From Balneola sp. (GTDB taxonomy: Bacteria > Bacteroidota > Rhodothermia > Balneolales > Balneolaceae): a stretch of 64,000 nucleotides of DNA. Within the stretch, counting starts at the first letter, position 1. Each line of letters starts with the position of its first letter. The position numbers were made by a program, and so were the translations under genes. The notes beneath the pieces are model-generated. The model was not told the origin of the DNA and ran no database searches. It was given only the letters and a program-made list of their open reading frames with translations. The stretch lies in assembly GCA_003712055.1 (NCBI GenBank), contig RHLJ01000002.1:310001-374000 (forward strand), in the 5' to 3' direction. Of the stretch, positions 15,142 through 25,667 are shown in pieces.

Positions 15142-17781
15142 CTAATCCTCTATTTTATTAATAGTCCAACACCGGAGGCCTTCTCTGGTTTGGGCTATTA
15201 ATTCTTTTAAACCATCCCCGTTAATGTCTTCAATAATGGGGTATCTCATACCAGATGTAGGGATGTTAAAAATGCGCTCACCTGTCAATAACTCCCAGGC
15301 AAATAACCTTCCAAATTCTGCTAACATTACTAATTCCTGCCTACCATCAGAATTGATATCTACAATCTGAGGGGTCATGGTATTAGAAGCAGGTTGTCCA
15401 AGGCTGTGGGTTACCTCCAGTTCACCATCTGGGTTGAATAGAAAAGCAGAACCGTTAGCACTTTGAGTAACATATAAGTCAGAACGGTAAAAACGGGTAC
15501 TGTCCCGAAGAAGAACATTAGGTTCAACGGTGAAGTTGATCAAGGGACTATTAGTAGCATACAGGGATTTGATGGATACAGAATCCATTTGAATACTAAT
15601 TGACAGAGAGTCCTTGAAGCTGGGTCTTCTTCCAATAGAATAGAGGTAACCATCTGTTGCAGATCCCAGAATTTGCTCTTCAAATGGGAAAGGCGAATTG
15701 GTGAAGCTGGCATTCGTAAAACTGGGGTAACCTGGGCGAACGCCACCGCTTCTCAGCCAGCTATGAAGGATATTTTGAGAATATGCCCATACCGACCATG
15801 TGCCATCCACTTGAGTGAAAACAGGCGAAGTGTTTACAATCGTATTTGTAAACTGGGGCCAACCGCGAACATTCTGACCACGACCGTCGAGCACATGTAT
15901 TCTTCGATTCTCAGTTGCTACAATAATTTCCGGGATACCATTACGCAATACATCGGTTACTACAATAGGGGTACTGATGCGTTCTCCAACCTCAATAGGA
16001 AATTGTGGTAACAGATTACCAGCTTCATTCCAGGCAAAAACTTTTGTCCCTGCTGCAAGCATGATAATTGGTTGTCCGTTTCCATACCAGTCATAGAGCA
16101 ATGGGCTACCAACGGGAATTTCGCCATTTGTTGTGGCGTTCATAACCACAGTTCCATCAAATGCCAGAGCTCTTACCGAACCTTGAAGTGTTGAGAATAT
16201 TATTTCTTCAGTTCGGCTACCTACAATATTAGCCAATACAGGTTTACCCGATAACTCTTCTTCATCAAGAGGCAATACCCAAAGCTCGTCATAAGGTTGA
16301 ATAGAGCCGTCTTCAATTAATGAGCGAAAATCAAAGGAAACCTGGTTCGAGTTTTCAACACGAGAAAACACCATACTTGTGATATCATAGGGTCCAATCA
16401 ACGCTGGTAAAATGTTTCTTGGCATCAGATATGGGTCAATGAATTTTAGGAATTCATCAGAGTAAGACCAGATCAAGCCGCTTACACCAGAGGAATACTT
16501 ATTTTTTTCAGAAGCATAGGTTTCATCATAAAAGATAACTCTTCGTCTGGTTCGATCTGACTCAACGCTTTCTGATAACCCTCTTCGTTTGGATATTACT
16601 GCCACATCTCTTGAAAATGAAAGATAGAAATCGGAGAAGGGGACTAAATCAGATCCAATTAACCTAGATAGCGCTTCACTTTGGATATAGTAAGAGTTAT
16701 CACCTGTTTTTGAAATGATCTCCTGCTCAGCAAGTTCGTCGAGAGTATTTCGGAAAGTATTCAGGTTGCTAAGCTTTCTAAGGAACAGAAATTCACCGGA
16801 AGAGAGTAATCCCGATTCAGGGAAAGTTACTACCGCAAATTCATTGTCAACAGCAAGGGCCAAATCTCTGAACAAGTCAGAATCAGACATTAACGAAGAA
16901 TCCATCCTGGACTGAAAACTACTTTCCACTGTTGGTATCAATTTGGGCTGAAGGCGCAAGATTGCAAAAGCGGAAGCATTACTGGCGATAAAACGATCGA
17001 GGGTAATGGGTGCGTTTGTAGATGAAATGGCATCTACCAGAACGGATCGGGTGGTATCTTTTAGTGATAGTGTTCCGGAAAAATCAAAAGCAGGTACTGA
17101 TTCTTCTCCAGGGGTAAAAGTAAGAGAAAAGGGAGTAAGGCCATCAAAACTCTCGATTACGGATGGACGGTAGGTAACTCCAACAAATTGTTGAACCCAA
17201 TGATCCAGTTGTTCAGCATTTACAATTAATTGTCCTTTATCAGGATTCTCATCCAGGGACATCCTATTACCCGTTCCAAGGTAGGCCTTTAAAGAGCTTT
17301 CTACTGCATGACTGGATGGAGAAACGATTACCCAGTCATTAACCTGAGTAGCAAAAAGCTGGTAATCCTTGATGGATAGTTTGTGGATCAGAATCTCAGA
17401 AAATTGATAATTATTCTGCTCAAAAGGCTCATAAAATCTTGGAGCCAGTTCTTCGATATTATTCGCAGTTTCGCCAATCCAGATAAATTGAGAAATAGTA
17501 GAGCCAGATGGATAAAGGGCAAGTCCCTTTAGTTCAAATGAATTAGCGAGGAGTGAATCAATCTGTATTACCTGTTGTAGGGCTGAAGGAGTTAAGTCGT
17601 CAAGCAGAGGGGCATACTCTTCGTTCGAGATGGAACCTAATGATACCCCGTCCTTAGGAATAATTAGAAAACTGGTTTTCTCGGGAACCAGTTTGGTCCA
17701 GCTTTGTTCTGGAATGGAAGTACATCCCCAAACCAACATGATGCAAAAAAAGGTAATGATTAAATACTGGGTGCGTTGCAT
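15142..17781 (-). CDS. Lipoprotein with C-terminal FG-GAP/PQQ-like beta-propeller, unknown function
   Basis: 879 aa with a lipoprotein signal ending LVWGC. The first 480 or so residues alternate strands and helices in a way resembling DUF3352-type proteins. The C-terminal 370 residues are propeller repeats containing DVLRNGIPEIIVAT, DINSDGRQELVML and DINGDGLKELIAQ, the calcium-binding D-x-(N/D)-x-D-G pattern of FG-GAP/VCBS repeats. It is probably periplasmic or surface-bound. It is divergent from the BatA-like gene, with a shared 108-base upstream region. No enzymatic role is suggested. Confidence 0.65.
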   Translation of the reverse strand: MQRTQYLIITFFCIMLVWGCTSIPEQSWTKLVPEKTSFLIIPKDGVSLGSISNEEYAPLLDDLTPSALQQVIQIDSLLANSFELKGLALYPSGSTISQFIWIGETANNIEELAPRFYEPFEQNNYQFSEILIHKLSIKDYQLFATQVNDWVIVSPSSHAVESSLKAYLGTGNRMSLDENPDKGQLIVNAEQLDHWVQQFVGVTYRPSVIESFDGLTPFSLTFTPGEESVPAFDFSGTLSLKDTTRSVLVDAISSTNAPITLDRFIASNASAFAILRLQPKLIPTVESSFQSRMDSSLMSDSDLFRDLALAVDNEFAVVTFPESGLLSSGEFLFLRKLSNLNTFRNTLDELAEQEIISKTGDNSYYIQSEALSRLIGSDLVPFSDFYLSFSRDVAVISKRRGLSESVESDRTRRRVIFYDETYASEKNKYSSGVSGLIWSYSDEFLKFIDPYLMPRNILPALIGPYDITSMVFSRVENSNQVSFDFRSLIEDGSIQPYDELWVLPLDEEELSGKPVLANIVGSRTEEIIFSTLQGSVRALAFDGTVVMNATTNGEIPVGSPLLYDWYGNGQPIIMLAAGTKVFAWNEAGNLLPQFPIEVGERISTPIVVTDVLRNGIPEIIVATENRRIHVLDGRGQNVRGWPQFTNTIVNTSPVFTQVDGTWSVWAYSQNILHSWLRSGGVRPGYPSFTNASFTNSPFPFEEQILGSATDGYLYSIGRRPSFKDSLSISIQMDSVSIKSLYATNSPLINFTVEPNVLLRDSTRFYRSDLYVTQSANGSAFLFNPDGELEVTHSLGQPASNTMTPQIVDINSDGRQELVMLAEFGRLFAWELLTGERIFNIPTSGMRYPIIEDINGDGLKELIAQTREGLRCWTINKIED

Positions 17782-17889
17782 AGATGGATTTATAGAGCGC
17801 TTTTTTGAATATTCTTTTGCATTAATAGCGGCTATACCAAAAAGTTCCTTTAAGATTCAAGTTCACAAAATAACATTTTAATCCTTGAA

Positions 17890-19983
17890 ATGAGTTTTCT
17901 AAGCCCATTTTTTTTAATAGCTATGACAGCCATCGGGCTTCCCCTCCTGATACATCTTCTTAATTTAAAGAGACCTAAGAGAATTCAGTTTTCTACGCTT
18001 ACTTTTTTTGAGGAGCTTCAGAAAACCACCATTCGTAAGATTCGCATCAAAAAATATTTACTGTTGTTGTTTCGGTTGTTGGCTATCGCCTGTCTGGCTG
18101 TTGTCCTCGCACGCCCGTTTTTACCACCAGGTATTACTTCGATAGGAGATGTGAATGCCCCAACTATTTATGGTATCCTTGTCGATAACAGTATTAGTAT
18201 GACGCGCATTGGTCAAAATGGGCCACTTATTGAACAGACGAAAGAAGTATTAAAAACAATAGAACTTTCTTCGAAAGAAAATGACCGATTCATACTACAA
18301 ACAACCAATGGTGAAGAACTTTACGCAACGGTACTTGGGCATGGTCAATTCCTTAGAAGAGTTGATGAACTTCAGGTTCAGTCTTCAGGCAATTATACTG
18401 CTCAAAGAGTAAATGATTTATTAGAAGTACTCAGGGATGCTCCATACGAGAACAAACGGTTTTTCCTTATCAGTGATGGACAGCGAGGTCAGCTTTCAGA
18501 ACTGGCAGAACAAGAATATGAGAATGATCTGATATCGCGTACACTCATTAACCTGGACGACACCTCCGTTCAAAATACAGCAATTACTGGTCTTGAGACC
18601 TCGACTAATATGATTGGACCTGGTCTTCCGGTTTCACTTAGTGTAACTGTGGAAAATATGGGAGATGTGCCGATTGCTAATCAATTCCTATCACTAGAAT
18701 TCATGGGGAGTTTGGTTGGGCAATACTCACTTTCGATGGAAGCAGGCTCCAGCCGAACCTTTGCTTTTGAGGTGACTCCATCCGGAGCAGGTTCTTCAAC
18801 TGGAAAAGTTGTCATTGAAGGAGATGAGTTCACGCTAGATAATGAGTATTTCTTTACCGTCCAGGTTCCTGACCAACGCAGGATACTTTGGGTTAAAGAA
18901 GAGAGTTTTCAAGTGGAGTTAGCTTCTTATACAAGAGTAGTATTAGATGCGTCAGGAGATAATGATGCACAGATTTCATACACAGAATCTGATCCTGAAA
19001 TATTAAGTACTGTTTCCATTTCGGAGTATGATGCGATCATATTGGACGGGCTAAGAGAGATACCCGAATATGCTTTTGATAACTTACAAGAATATGTACA
19101 AAGCGGGGGTGGGGTATTATTTTTCCCATCCGAACAAGGTGAATTGAGAAATTACAATGCATTTTTCCAGGAGTTTAATGCAGGGAGTTTTGAAGGTATT
19201 TCAGGTGAATATTCATCCTTTAATACCATTGCATCTGGAAACGAAATCCAGGAAGACCATCCCATTTTTTCAGGATTGTTTGAAAAAGAAGAAGGAGAAG
19301 ATCTACGGGTAACAGACCCGGATATCTATTACTACTTTCGATTTTCGCCATCGTCATCTCCGGGAGGTATTGATATTATCTCATTAAGAAGTGGAGATCC
19401 CCTCTTTCGCGAGAAGAGATTTGGCTATGGAAGGTTAATTATTTCATCTATCGGGAATGCCCCCGGCTGGTCCAATTTTACAGTTAATCCCCTTTATGCT
19501 CCCTTCTATTATAGAACACTGCTTTATGCGTCCTCTTCTAGTGAAGGTGGATTTTCAGAGCATGTACTTGGAGAAGCTTTTGAATGGGTAGGAGATATTG
19601 ATGCAGAAGAAGGAGTGATAACAGTACAAGGGGAGCAGGTAATTCCGGATGCACGGGTAAGCCCTGCAGGAGTTGCTCTTTCTTATCCTGCCAAAAGCTG
19701 GAATCCGGGATGGGTGAATGTTTCTGATCAGAATAAAGAATATGCAGTAGCAGTAAATCTTGAACGCTCCGAATCTGAATTTGACGAAATAGAGATGTCG
19801 AGGTTAGAACCTGAATTCTTGGTAGTATCGGCAGAAGGAGCAGATTCAAGCTCATTGGAAAGTAAAATTCGGGAAAGCGGCTTCGGTAAAGAAATATGGA
19901 CGTGGTTTATGATTTCAGGATTGCTTTTCTTGGTGATAGAGTCCTTGATTTCAATTTTCTATAAAGCTGAAACAATTAGTTAG
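17890..19983 (+). CDS. BatA-like membrane protein with von Willebrand A-type domain
   Basis: 697 aa. The N-terminus has the BatA/aerotolerance-regulator pattern: a first membrane helix with GLPLLIHLLNLKRP, a FFEELQ segment and a second helix around residues 57-77. A vWA-like domain follows with MIDAS-type DNSIS (Asp99, Ser101, Ser103). The middle has Ig-like and glutamine-amidotransferase-like segments (YDAIILDGL, VQSGGGVLFFPS), and a last helix sits at about 672-690. Such proteins sit near MoxR/Bat modules, but none is seen here. The stop codon overlaps the GTG start of the next gene by one base, indicating cotranslation. Confidence 0.75.
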   Translation: MSFLSPFFLIAMTAIGLPLLIHLLNLKRPKRIQFSTLTFFEELQKTTIRKIRIKKYLLLLFRLLAIACLAVVLARPFLPPGITSIGDVNAPTIYGILVDNSISMTRIGQNGPLIEQTKEVLKTIELSSKENDRFILQTTNGEELYATVLGHGQFLRRVDELQVQSSGNYTAQRVNDLLEVLRDAPYENKRFFLISDGQRGQLSELAEQEYENDLISRTLINLDDTSVQNTAITGLETSTNMIGPGLPVSLSVTVENMGDVPIANQFLSLEFMGSLVGQYSLSMEAGSSRTFAFEVTPSGAGSSTGKVVIEGDEFTLDNEYFFTVQVPDQRRILWVKEESFQVELASYTRVVLDASGDNDAQISYTESDPEILSTVSISEYDAIILDGLREIPEYAFDNLQEYVQSGGGVLFFPSEQGELRNYNAFFQEFNAGSFEGISGEYSSFNTIASGNEIQEDHPIFSGLFEKEEGEDLRVTDPDIYYYFRFSPSSSPGGIDIISLRSGDPLFREKRFGYGRLIISSIGNAPGWSNFTVNPLYAPFYYRTLLYASSSSEGGFSEHVLGEAFEWVGDIDAEEGVITVQGEQVIPDARVSPAGVALSYPAKSWNPGWVNVSDQNKEYAVAVNLERSESEFDEIEMSRLEPEFLVVSAEGADSSSLESKIRESGFGKEIWTWFMISGLLFLVIESLISIFYKAETIS

Positions 19984-20567
19984 TGAAAGAAATACTACTC
20001 ATATTTTTTCAGGGAACTATAATTCTGTTTACTATAGCATCTACATTGCTGGCTGGGTACTCTTTGCAGAATAAGTTTCGACTTCGCAATGTCCGGCTGA
20101 ATTGGCGAGCAGGTAAGATGAAAGGTTATCCCTTATTTGCTACTCTGTTTCTTGGGTTGATTGGAGCGTTGAGCCTTGTCGTATACCTTATTAAAGATGT
20201 TCCCAACTTTCCGATCTTTGCCGCTTATTTCTGGATTGGAGGGATGTGGTTCATATCCAGCTACCTTGCTTCCAAGCATTATATCACAGATCACGGAATC
20301 GTTAAAAATCTGAACGAGCCTTCACAAACTATTCCCTGGTTTCAAATTATGGACTTTGTTGAAAGGGAATATGGTTCAGGGTCAGAGTTTACTTTTACCT
20401 ATTCAGAAATGGATAAATCGCTTACACAAGGCTATAAACAGCTCAGGTTATTTGTCCCTCAGGGGAAGCGCAAAGCGTTTAAAAAAGTGCTATCTTTGAA
20501 GCTGAAATCACAATTCGAAGAAGAGACAATCCCCAATATTGATCTCAGGAAAATTCAAGAAGATTAG
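19983..20567 (+). CDS. Membrane protein with C-terminal PH-like domain, unknown function
   Basis: 194 aa. The GTG start shares its G with the stop of the preceding gene. Three hydrophobic helices (about 5-25, 48-68 and 74-94) are followed by a cytoplasmic part with strand pattern HYITDHGIVKNLNEPSQTIPWFQIMDFVEREYGSG, like the YcxB/bacterial PH-type domains. It lies between the BatA-like gene and hflX, in what reads as a four- or five-gene operon. No function can be assigned. Confidence 0.6.
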   Translation: MKEILLIFFQGTIILFTIASTLLAGYSLQNKFRLRNVRLNWRAGKMKGYPLFATLFLGLIGALSLVVYLIKDVPNFPIFAAYFWIGGMWFISSYLASKHYITDHGIVKNLNEPSQTIPWFQIMDFVEREYGSGSEFTFTYSEMDKSLTQGYKQLRLFVPQGKRKAFKKVLSLKLKSQFEEETIPNIDLRKIQED

Positions 20568-20579
20568 GACTCCTTTCAG

Positions 20580-21869
20580 TTGCTAGACGACGTTAAAAAC
20601 AAAGACATCCAAAAAGAACGGGTATTACTCGTAGGACTGTATGGCGGAGATATTACCCGTTTTCAGGCAGAAGAATATCTGGAAGAATTGGAAATGCTTA
20701 CTGACACAGCCGGTGGAATTACCATCGAAAAAGTACTTCAAAAACGAAACAGGCCTGATGTGTCTACCTATGTTGGTAAAGGGAAGCTGCAAGAGCTAAA
20801 AGGGCAAATGAAAGCCCTGAATATTGGAACCATTATTTTTGATGACGATTTATCGCCTACTCAAATTCGAAATATTGAGGGTGGAACAGATGTAAAAGTG
20901 CTCGATAGAAGTGCGCTTATTCTTGATATTTTTGCTTCCAGAGCCAAAACAGCAGCAGCTAAAACACAGGTAGAACTTGCTCAGCTTCAATATTTATTGC
21001 CCAGACTTACCCGATATTGGACTCACCTTTCCAGGCAAAGTGGTGGAATTGGAACTAAGGGACCCGGTGAAACTCAGATTGAGACCGATAGAAGGATTAT
21101 CGGACAGCGCATTGGTGTGCTTAAGTCTAAACTTGAAAAACTGGATCGTCAGCGTAGCACTCAACGCAAAAGCCGGGAGGGGATGACAAAAGTTTCGTTG
21201 GTAGGATACACGAATGCCGGTAAGTCGACATTGATGAATACTTTTACCCAAACCAATGTACTTGCTGAAGACCGATTATTTGCTACTCTGGATTCAACCG
21301 TTCGCAGGCATCAGCTAACAAACCACGAGATTCTTCTTTCAGATACGGTAGGCTTTATCAGGAAATTACCGCACAATCTTATAGAAAGTTTTAAGTCAAC
21401 ACTGGATGAGGTACGAGAAGCAGATATCTTATTACATATTGTGGATGGATCTTCCAATATGGCCCACGAGTATATAGATGTGGTTGAAACCACGCTGGAA
21501 GAGCTTAAAGCGTTAAACAAAAGAACGCTACTCGTTTTCAACAAAGTTGATCGAATGTCGGTTGATCGTATTTCTCAGCTACGGGACGAATACCCTGATT
21601 CGTTACTGGTTTCGGCAGAACGAGGAATCGGCCTTTCTGAGTTAGAGGAAAAAATTGAGGAATTGATCGAGGATAATTACATCTCCGAAACGCTCAGAAT
21701 ACCAGTTTCTAAATACAAAGCGGTAGCTTTTATTCATGAGCATGCAACTGCTGTTAGCGAGGAGTATAAAGGCAGTGATGTGGAATTAAGTTTTAGTATG
21801 TCGAAAAAAGATTTCAAGCAATTATCACATTTGTTAAATACTATTGGAGTGTATAAGGAAGTTATCTAA
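20580..21869 (+). CDS. hflX: GTPase HflX
   Basis: 429 aa. The N-terminal HflX domain includes RPDVSTYVGKGKL, the glycine-rich linker RQSGGIGTKGPGETQIE is diagnostic, and the G domain has Walker A GYTNAGKST (residues 209-217), DTVGFIRKLPH and NKVD. HflX binds the 50S ribosome and splits stalled or heat-damaged ribosomes. The start is a TTG (LLDDVKNKD); the first ATG in frame would remove part of the N-terminal domain, and AGGA lies 9 bases upstream of the TTG. The CBS-domain gene begins 2 bases after the stop. Confidence 0.95.
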   Translation: MLDDVKNKDIQKERVLLVGLYGGDITRFQAEEYLEELEMLTDTAGGITIEKVLQKRNRPDVSTYVGKGKLQELKGQMKALNIGTIIFDDDLSPTQIRNIEGGTDVKVLDRSALILDIFASRAKTAAAKTQVELAQLQYLLPRLTRYWTHLSRQSGGIGTKGPGETQIETDRRIIGQRIGVLKSKLEKLDRQRSTQRKSREGMTKVSLVGYTNAGKSTLMNTFTQTNVLAEDRLFATLDSTVRRHQLTNHEILLSDTVGFIRKLPHNLIESFKSTLDEVREADILLHIVDGSSNMAHEYIDVVETTLEELKALNKRTLLVFNKVDRMSVDRISQLRDEYPDSLLVSAERGIGLSELEEKIEELIEDNYISETLRIPVSKYKAVAFIHEHATAVSEEYKGSDVELSFSMSKKDFKQLSHLLNTIGVYKEVI

Positions 21870-21871
21870 GC

Positions 21872-22534
21872 ATGCTAGTTCAGGAAATTCTAAATACCGA
21901 CATCGCGCCACTGAAAATTACTGATACAGTGGCATTGGCATTGACCAAGCTGGATTTACTCCATACAACGAAATTTCCTGTTATCGATGGCGGGAAGCTG
22001 GTTGGAATGGTTGGTCTGGAAACCCTGATAGAAGTGGATGATGAGCAGGTTTATATACAGCAAATTCCACTTGAGGAAAATATCTATCTGCCACAGGATC
22101 AACACCTTTTTGAAGCTACAAGGGAAATGCTCGCACACGAGCTTTTCATTCTTCCTGTAGTTGATCAAGAAATGAACTTTCAGGGAGTTATTAAAAAGAG
22201 AGACGTGCTTGAAGCGTTAGGGAATCTATTTAACCTTGAAAGTTTTGGCTCTGTTCTAACTATTGAAATGATGCCGTATGATTTCACTCTTTCTGAACTG
22301 GTTCGTATCATCGAAAGTGAAGGTGCTAAAATTCTGGGAGTGGCAGTACAACAGCCTGATGATGACAATGAATTTTATAGGGTATCTGTAAAGCTTCATC
22401 TTGTAGATTCATCGCCAGTAAGTGCTGCATTGCAACGTTATGGATATGTCATCACCTCTCAGGTGAGTAGTGCTACGCTTGAAAAAGATTTTTCTGACCG
22501 AGCTGATGAACTTATTCGTTATCTCGATATATAA
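21872..22534 (+). CDS. Tandem CBS domain protein
   Basis: 220 aa. Two CBS motifs: residues about 5-60 (KFPVIDGGKLVGMVGLETLIE) and about 65-125 (FILPVVDQEMNFQGVIKKRDVLEAL). The last 80 residues form an ACT-like alpha/beta unit (FTLSELVRIIESEGAKILGVAVQ). CBS pairs bind adenine nucleotides and act as sensors. No catalytic domain is attached, so it may regulate a partner. It is 2 bases from hflX and 30 bases before the TPR gene, so all three are probably one transcript. Confidence 0.8.
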   Translation: MLVQEILNTDIAPLKITDTVALALTKLDLLHTTKFPVIDGGKLVGMVGLETLIEVDDEQVYIQQIPLEENIYLPQDQHLFEATREMLAHELFILPVVDQEMNFQGVIKKRDVLEALGNLFNLESFGSVLTIEMMPYDFTLSELVRIIESEGAKILGVAVQQPDDDNEFYRVSVKLHLVDSSPVSAALQRYGYVITSQVSSATLEKDFSDRADELIRYLDI

Positions 22535-22564
22535 GGAGTAAAATTAACCAATACTGCGACATAC

Positions 22565-25561
22565 ATGCCCCTTGTTGCTAAGCGCTTCTTCTTCGCACTA
22601 ACCACCATTTTATTATTAAATAGCTTTGCCTACTCGCAAGGTCTTCAAGATGCAAAGACTTCCAATTACGAACTCGGTATATCACTATACCTGGATGGTT
22701 TTTTTGAAGAGTCTATTTCAAAGCTGGAGGAATTTAAAAGCGCATACCCAAGGCATGAATTAAGAATCTCTACGGATTTTTACCTGGCAAGAGCCTGGAC
22801 AGGGGTTGATTCCGCTAATATAGAAGCTCATTATCAGGAATTTATACTTGAATACCCAGGAAGTGATTTATCAGTAATTCTTTTAAAAGATCTTGGACAT
22901 CGTTTTACTGATCAGGGGAATTATGACGGAGCTATCAATTATTATAACCAGGCTGTTCAGTCATGGATGGGAACGGCAAAAGCTGCCGAAACTACCTATT
23001 GGGTAGCTGAAGCTGCAGCAGAAAAACAAGACTACCGCCAGTCTCGATACTATTTCTTGAAACTTGCAGATGAATACCCACAATCAGAGTGGGCGCCCAA
23101 AGCATTATATGCAAGAGGGAGGCTATATCTGACCGAAAATGAATACGATTCCTCTGCTATTGCATTCGAGTTACTCAAAGAGCGATATCCAAACAACCCC
23201 ATTACCCGAAGAGTTGGTACGGCCTTGGGAGAGTCTTATTACCAGCAAGGAAGATTTGAAGAAGCGATTGTAGCTCTGGATACCCAAATGCCTTTTCTTG
23301 ATGATGAGTCAAAAATTAAAGCACTCTTCCTGATGGCAGAAGCGCATAATTATTTGGGTAATTATGATGAAGCTACAAAAGACTATCTCCAGTACATCAA
23401 CCTAACAAAAGGGACCGATAGAGAAGCTGCTGCTCACTATGGCTTGGGGTGGTTATATAATCGACAGAAAGTTTTTCATTGGGCGGCTCAGTCTTTTGAA
23501 CGGGCTATAATTGGTGATGATGAGCTTTCCAGAAAGGCTATGTATTATGAAGCGGTGAATCATAAACTGGCCGGAAACTACCAGCGATCGATGGAAACTT
23601 TTCAGGAATTTGGAGATCGCTATAAATCCGGGTTGTGGGTTGAAGAAGCCTATTATGAATGGTCGATTTCAGCATTTGAAGGGGGTAATTACGGGGAGTC
23701 TATCGAGACTCTGCTTACCTTGATTCGGAATCAGGATCAACTAAAAGATCCGGGAAAGATTTACACTATGCTTGGTGAGGCTTATTTCGCAAATAATGAG
23801 TTTACCGGTGCTTCAAGGGCATTTGAAGAAGCTGAGAAAGTAGCCAACATTGATCCGGTGCTTAGGCGTCAGGCACGGTTCCAGAAAGCATGGATTCTGT
23901 TTAGAAATCAGGCTTATGAACAGGCTCAGCCTATTTTCGAAGCGGTATATGCAGAAGCGCCAAACACTGAACTGGGAGAAGAAGCTTTGTTCTGGAGTGC
24001 GGACAGCTATTATAAACTAGATCAGTTTTCAAATGCGGCACGTCGATTTAAGCTGTTTATTGACAACTATCCGGAAAATGAGATGATCGGAGCTGCTCGA
24101 TATTCATTGGGATGGTGCTATTTCAAAACGGGTGAATACGATCTGGCTGTTGGGCCTCTCGAAGATTTCCTGAACAACTACAATCCTCCTCCAATTGCTC
24201 TTTTCCCTTATGATATTGATACCAGATTAAGAATAGGGGATGCGTATTACGCTCTGGGCGATTACCGAAATTCGATCAGGTTTTATAATCAGGCAATTGG
24301 TGCCGAACCAGGTGGTGACTATGCTATGTTCCAGGTAGCAAATAGCTACTATCGCTCAAATCGTACTTTTGAGGCGGTGAGTAATTTCCGGCGCATGCTT
24401 AGGATTTATCCATTCAGTAGACTTCGCGAGCAGGCCCAGTATAACATTGCCTATATCTATTTAAATACCTCGAATTATTCTCAGGCAATAGAAGAATTTC
24501 AAACGGTAATTAGCCGATATCCAGGAACAGATTGGGCGGCTCGGTCACAATATAATATTGGGGATGCCTACTATAATGCAGGTGAATATGATCGAGCAAT
24601 TGATGCCTATAAAAAAGTCCTCGATGACTATCCTCGAAGCAGGTATATCATAGAAGCCATTAACGGAATTCAGTATGCTCAGCTTTCTTCCGGTGGAGCA
24701 GATTCCAGTTCAGTAATTCTTGAGGAGTTTTTGGGTGATAATCCCCAGAGCTCAACAGCAGATCAGTTAAGATATCGTCAGGCTGAAACGGTATTTCAAA
24801 CCGGAGACTATGAAGGAGCAATTCGGGAATTCCGACAGTATTTGAGAGTTACTAACTCCGACGCGCTTGCTCCGGAAGCTTACATGAATCTGGGAGAATC
24901 ATACCGCCAGATAGGTCAAATTGACCGGGCAATCAGTTCTTACCAGACCGTAGTGGATGATTATCCTCGAGACAGTCAGGTTCCTCCTGCACTTACTGCA
25001 CTTGGATTATTGTATTATGAGCAAGGGGATTTTGATCGCTCTCATGGCTATTTCGATCAATTGCTAAGAACAGCCAGTCGCTTTTCTCAGGAAGCCTACA
25101 TTGGGATGGGGAATGCAAGTCTTGCACAAGGATTATATGAAGATGCCCGCCAGGAATATGAAAGTGCACTTAATGTAAATGCCGGGAATGAAGCGGCTAG
25201 TGTAGGCTTAGGGAAGGTGGCACTAGCTGAGCAAAATTATGAAGAAGCTCAAAGTATATTAGCTCCAATAGCTGATCATAACACCACTGAAATTGGAGCC
25301 GAAGCACAATTTCGTTTAGGACAACTTTATCAGGAACAAGGGGATTATGAACAAGCCATTTCTGAATATGCCAAAGTAAAAGTGCTTTTTGAAGCTTTTG
25401 ACAATTGGGTTTCTTCGGGAATGTATCAATCTGCTGAGTGTAATATTCTATTAGGTAACCGAGGAGATGCTATCGCCATTCTTAACGAGATTATTGAAAT
25501 CTATCCTGGAACGGAAGCCGCACAAAAAGCACAAGAACTAATCGATAGTTCGGACTCATAA
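22565..25561 (+). CDS. Exported long TPR-repeat protein
   Basis: 998 aa. Signal peptide ends near FAYSQG. The rest is an almost unbroken array of TPR/YbgF-like repeats (for example GNYDGAINYYNQAV, GEYDRAIDAYKKVLDDYPRS, GDYEQAISEYAKV), about 25 units with the usual A-x-F/Y-x3-A pattern and a YP-(G/R/E) turn. It is expected in the periplasm as a scaffold; similar proteins occur in Tol-Pal or outer-membrane assembly settings, but that is inference. It ends just before repeat element C and upstream of aroA. Confidence 0.8.
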   Translation: MPLVAKRFFFALTTILLLNSFAYSQGLQDAKTSNYELGISLYLDGFFEESISKLEEFKSAYPRHELRISTDFYLARAWTGVDSANIEAHYQEFILEYPGSDLSVILLKDLGHRFTDQGNYDGAINYYNQAVQSWMGTAKAAETTYWVAEAAAEKQDYRQSRYYFLKLADEYPQSEWAPKALYARGRLYLTENEYDSSAIAFELLKERYPNNPITRRVGTALGESYYQQGRFEEAIVALDTQMPFLDDESKIKALFLMAEAHNYLGNYDEATKDYLQYINLTKGTDREAAAHYGLGWLYNRQKVFHWAAQSFERAIIGDDELSRKAMYYEAVNHKLAGNYQRSMETFQEFGDRYKSGLWVEEAYYEWSISAFEGGNYGESIETLLTLIRNQDQLKDPGKIYTMLGEAYFANNEFTGASRAFEEAEKVANIDPVLRRQARFQKAWILFRNQAYEQAQPIFEAVYAEAPNTELGEEALFWSADSYYKLDQFSNAARRFKLFIDNYPENEMIGAARYSLGWCYFKTGEYDLAVGPLEDFLNNYNPPPIALFPYDIDTRLRIGDAYYALGDYRNSIRFYNQAIGAEPGGDYAMFQVANSYYRSNRTFEAVSNFRRMLRIYPFSRLREQAQYNIAYIYLNTSNYSQAIEEFQTVISRYPGTDWAARSQYNIGDAYYNAGEYDRAIDAYKKVLDDYPRSRYIIEAINGIQYAQLSSGGADSSSVILEEFLGDNPQSSTADQLRYRQAETVFQTGDYEGAIREFRQYLRVTNSDALAPEAYMNLGESYRQIGQIDRAISSYQTVVDDYPRDSQVPPALTALGLLYYEQGDFDRSHGYFDQLLRTASRFSQEAYIGMGNASLAQGLYEDARQEYESALNVNAGNEAASVGLGKVALAEQNYEEAQSILAPIADHNTTEIGAEAQFRLGQLYQEQGDYEQAISEYAKVKVLFEAFDNWVSSGMYQSAECNILLGNRGDAIAILNEIIEIYPGTEAAQKAQELIDSSDS

Positions 25562-25568
25562 AGAATTT

Positions 25569-25667
25569 AACCCACCCCTCAATCCCCTCCGGTGGAGGGG
25601 AGGCTCCATATCCATGATTTTCTTTAGATAAAAGAGTTCCCCTCTTGGGAGGGGACAGGGGTGGGTT
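25569..25667. repeat. Palindromic intergenic repeat C (AACCCACCCCT...AGGGGTGGGTT)
   Basis: A 99-base unit bounded by inverted 11-mers AACCCACCCCT (25569-25579) and AGGGGTGGGTT (25657-25667). Inside are two further hairpins with CCCCTCC/GGAGGGG type arms. It has no coding content and its GC-rich arms stand out from the AT-rich surroundings. Similar units are widespread between genes in Bacteroidota-like genomes. Confidence 0.85.
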
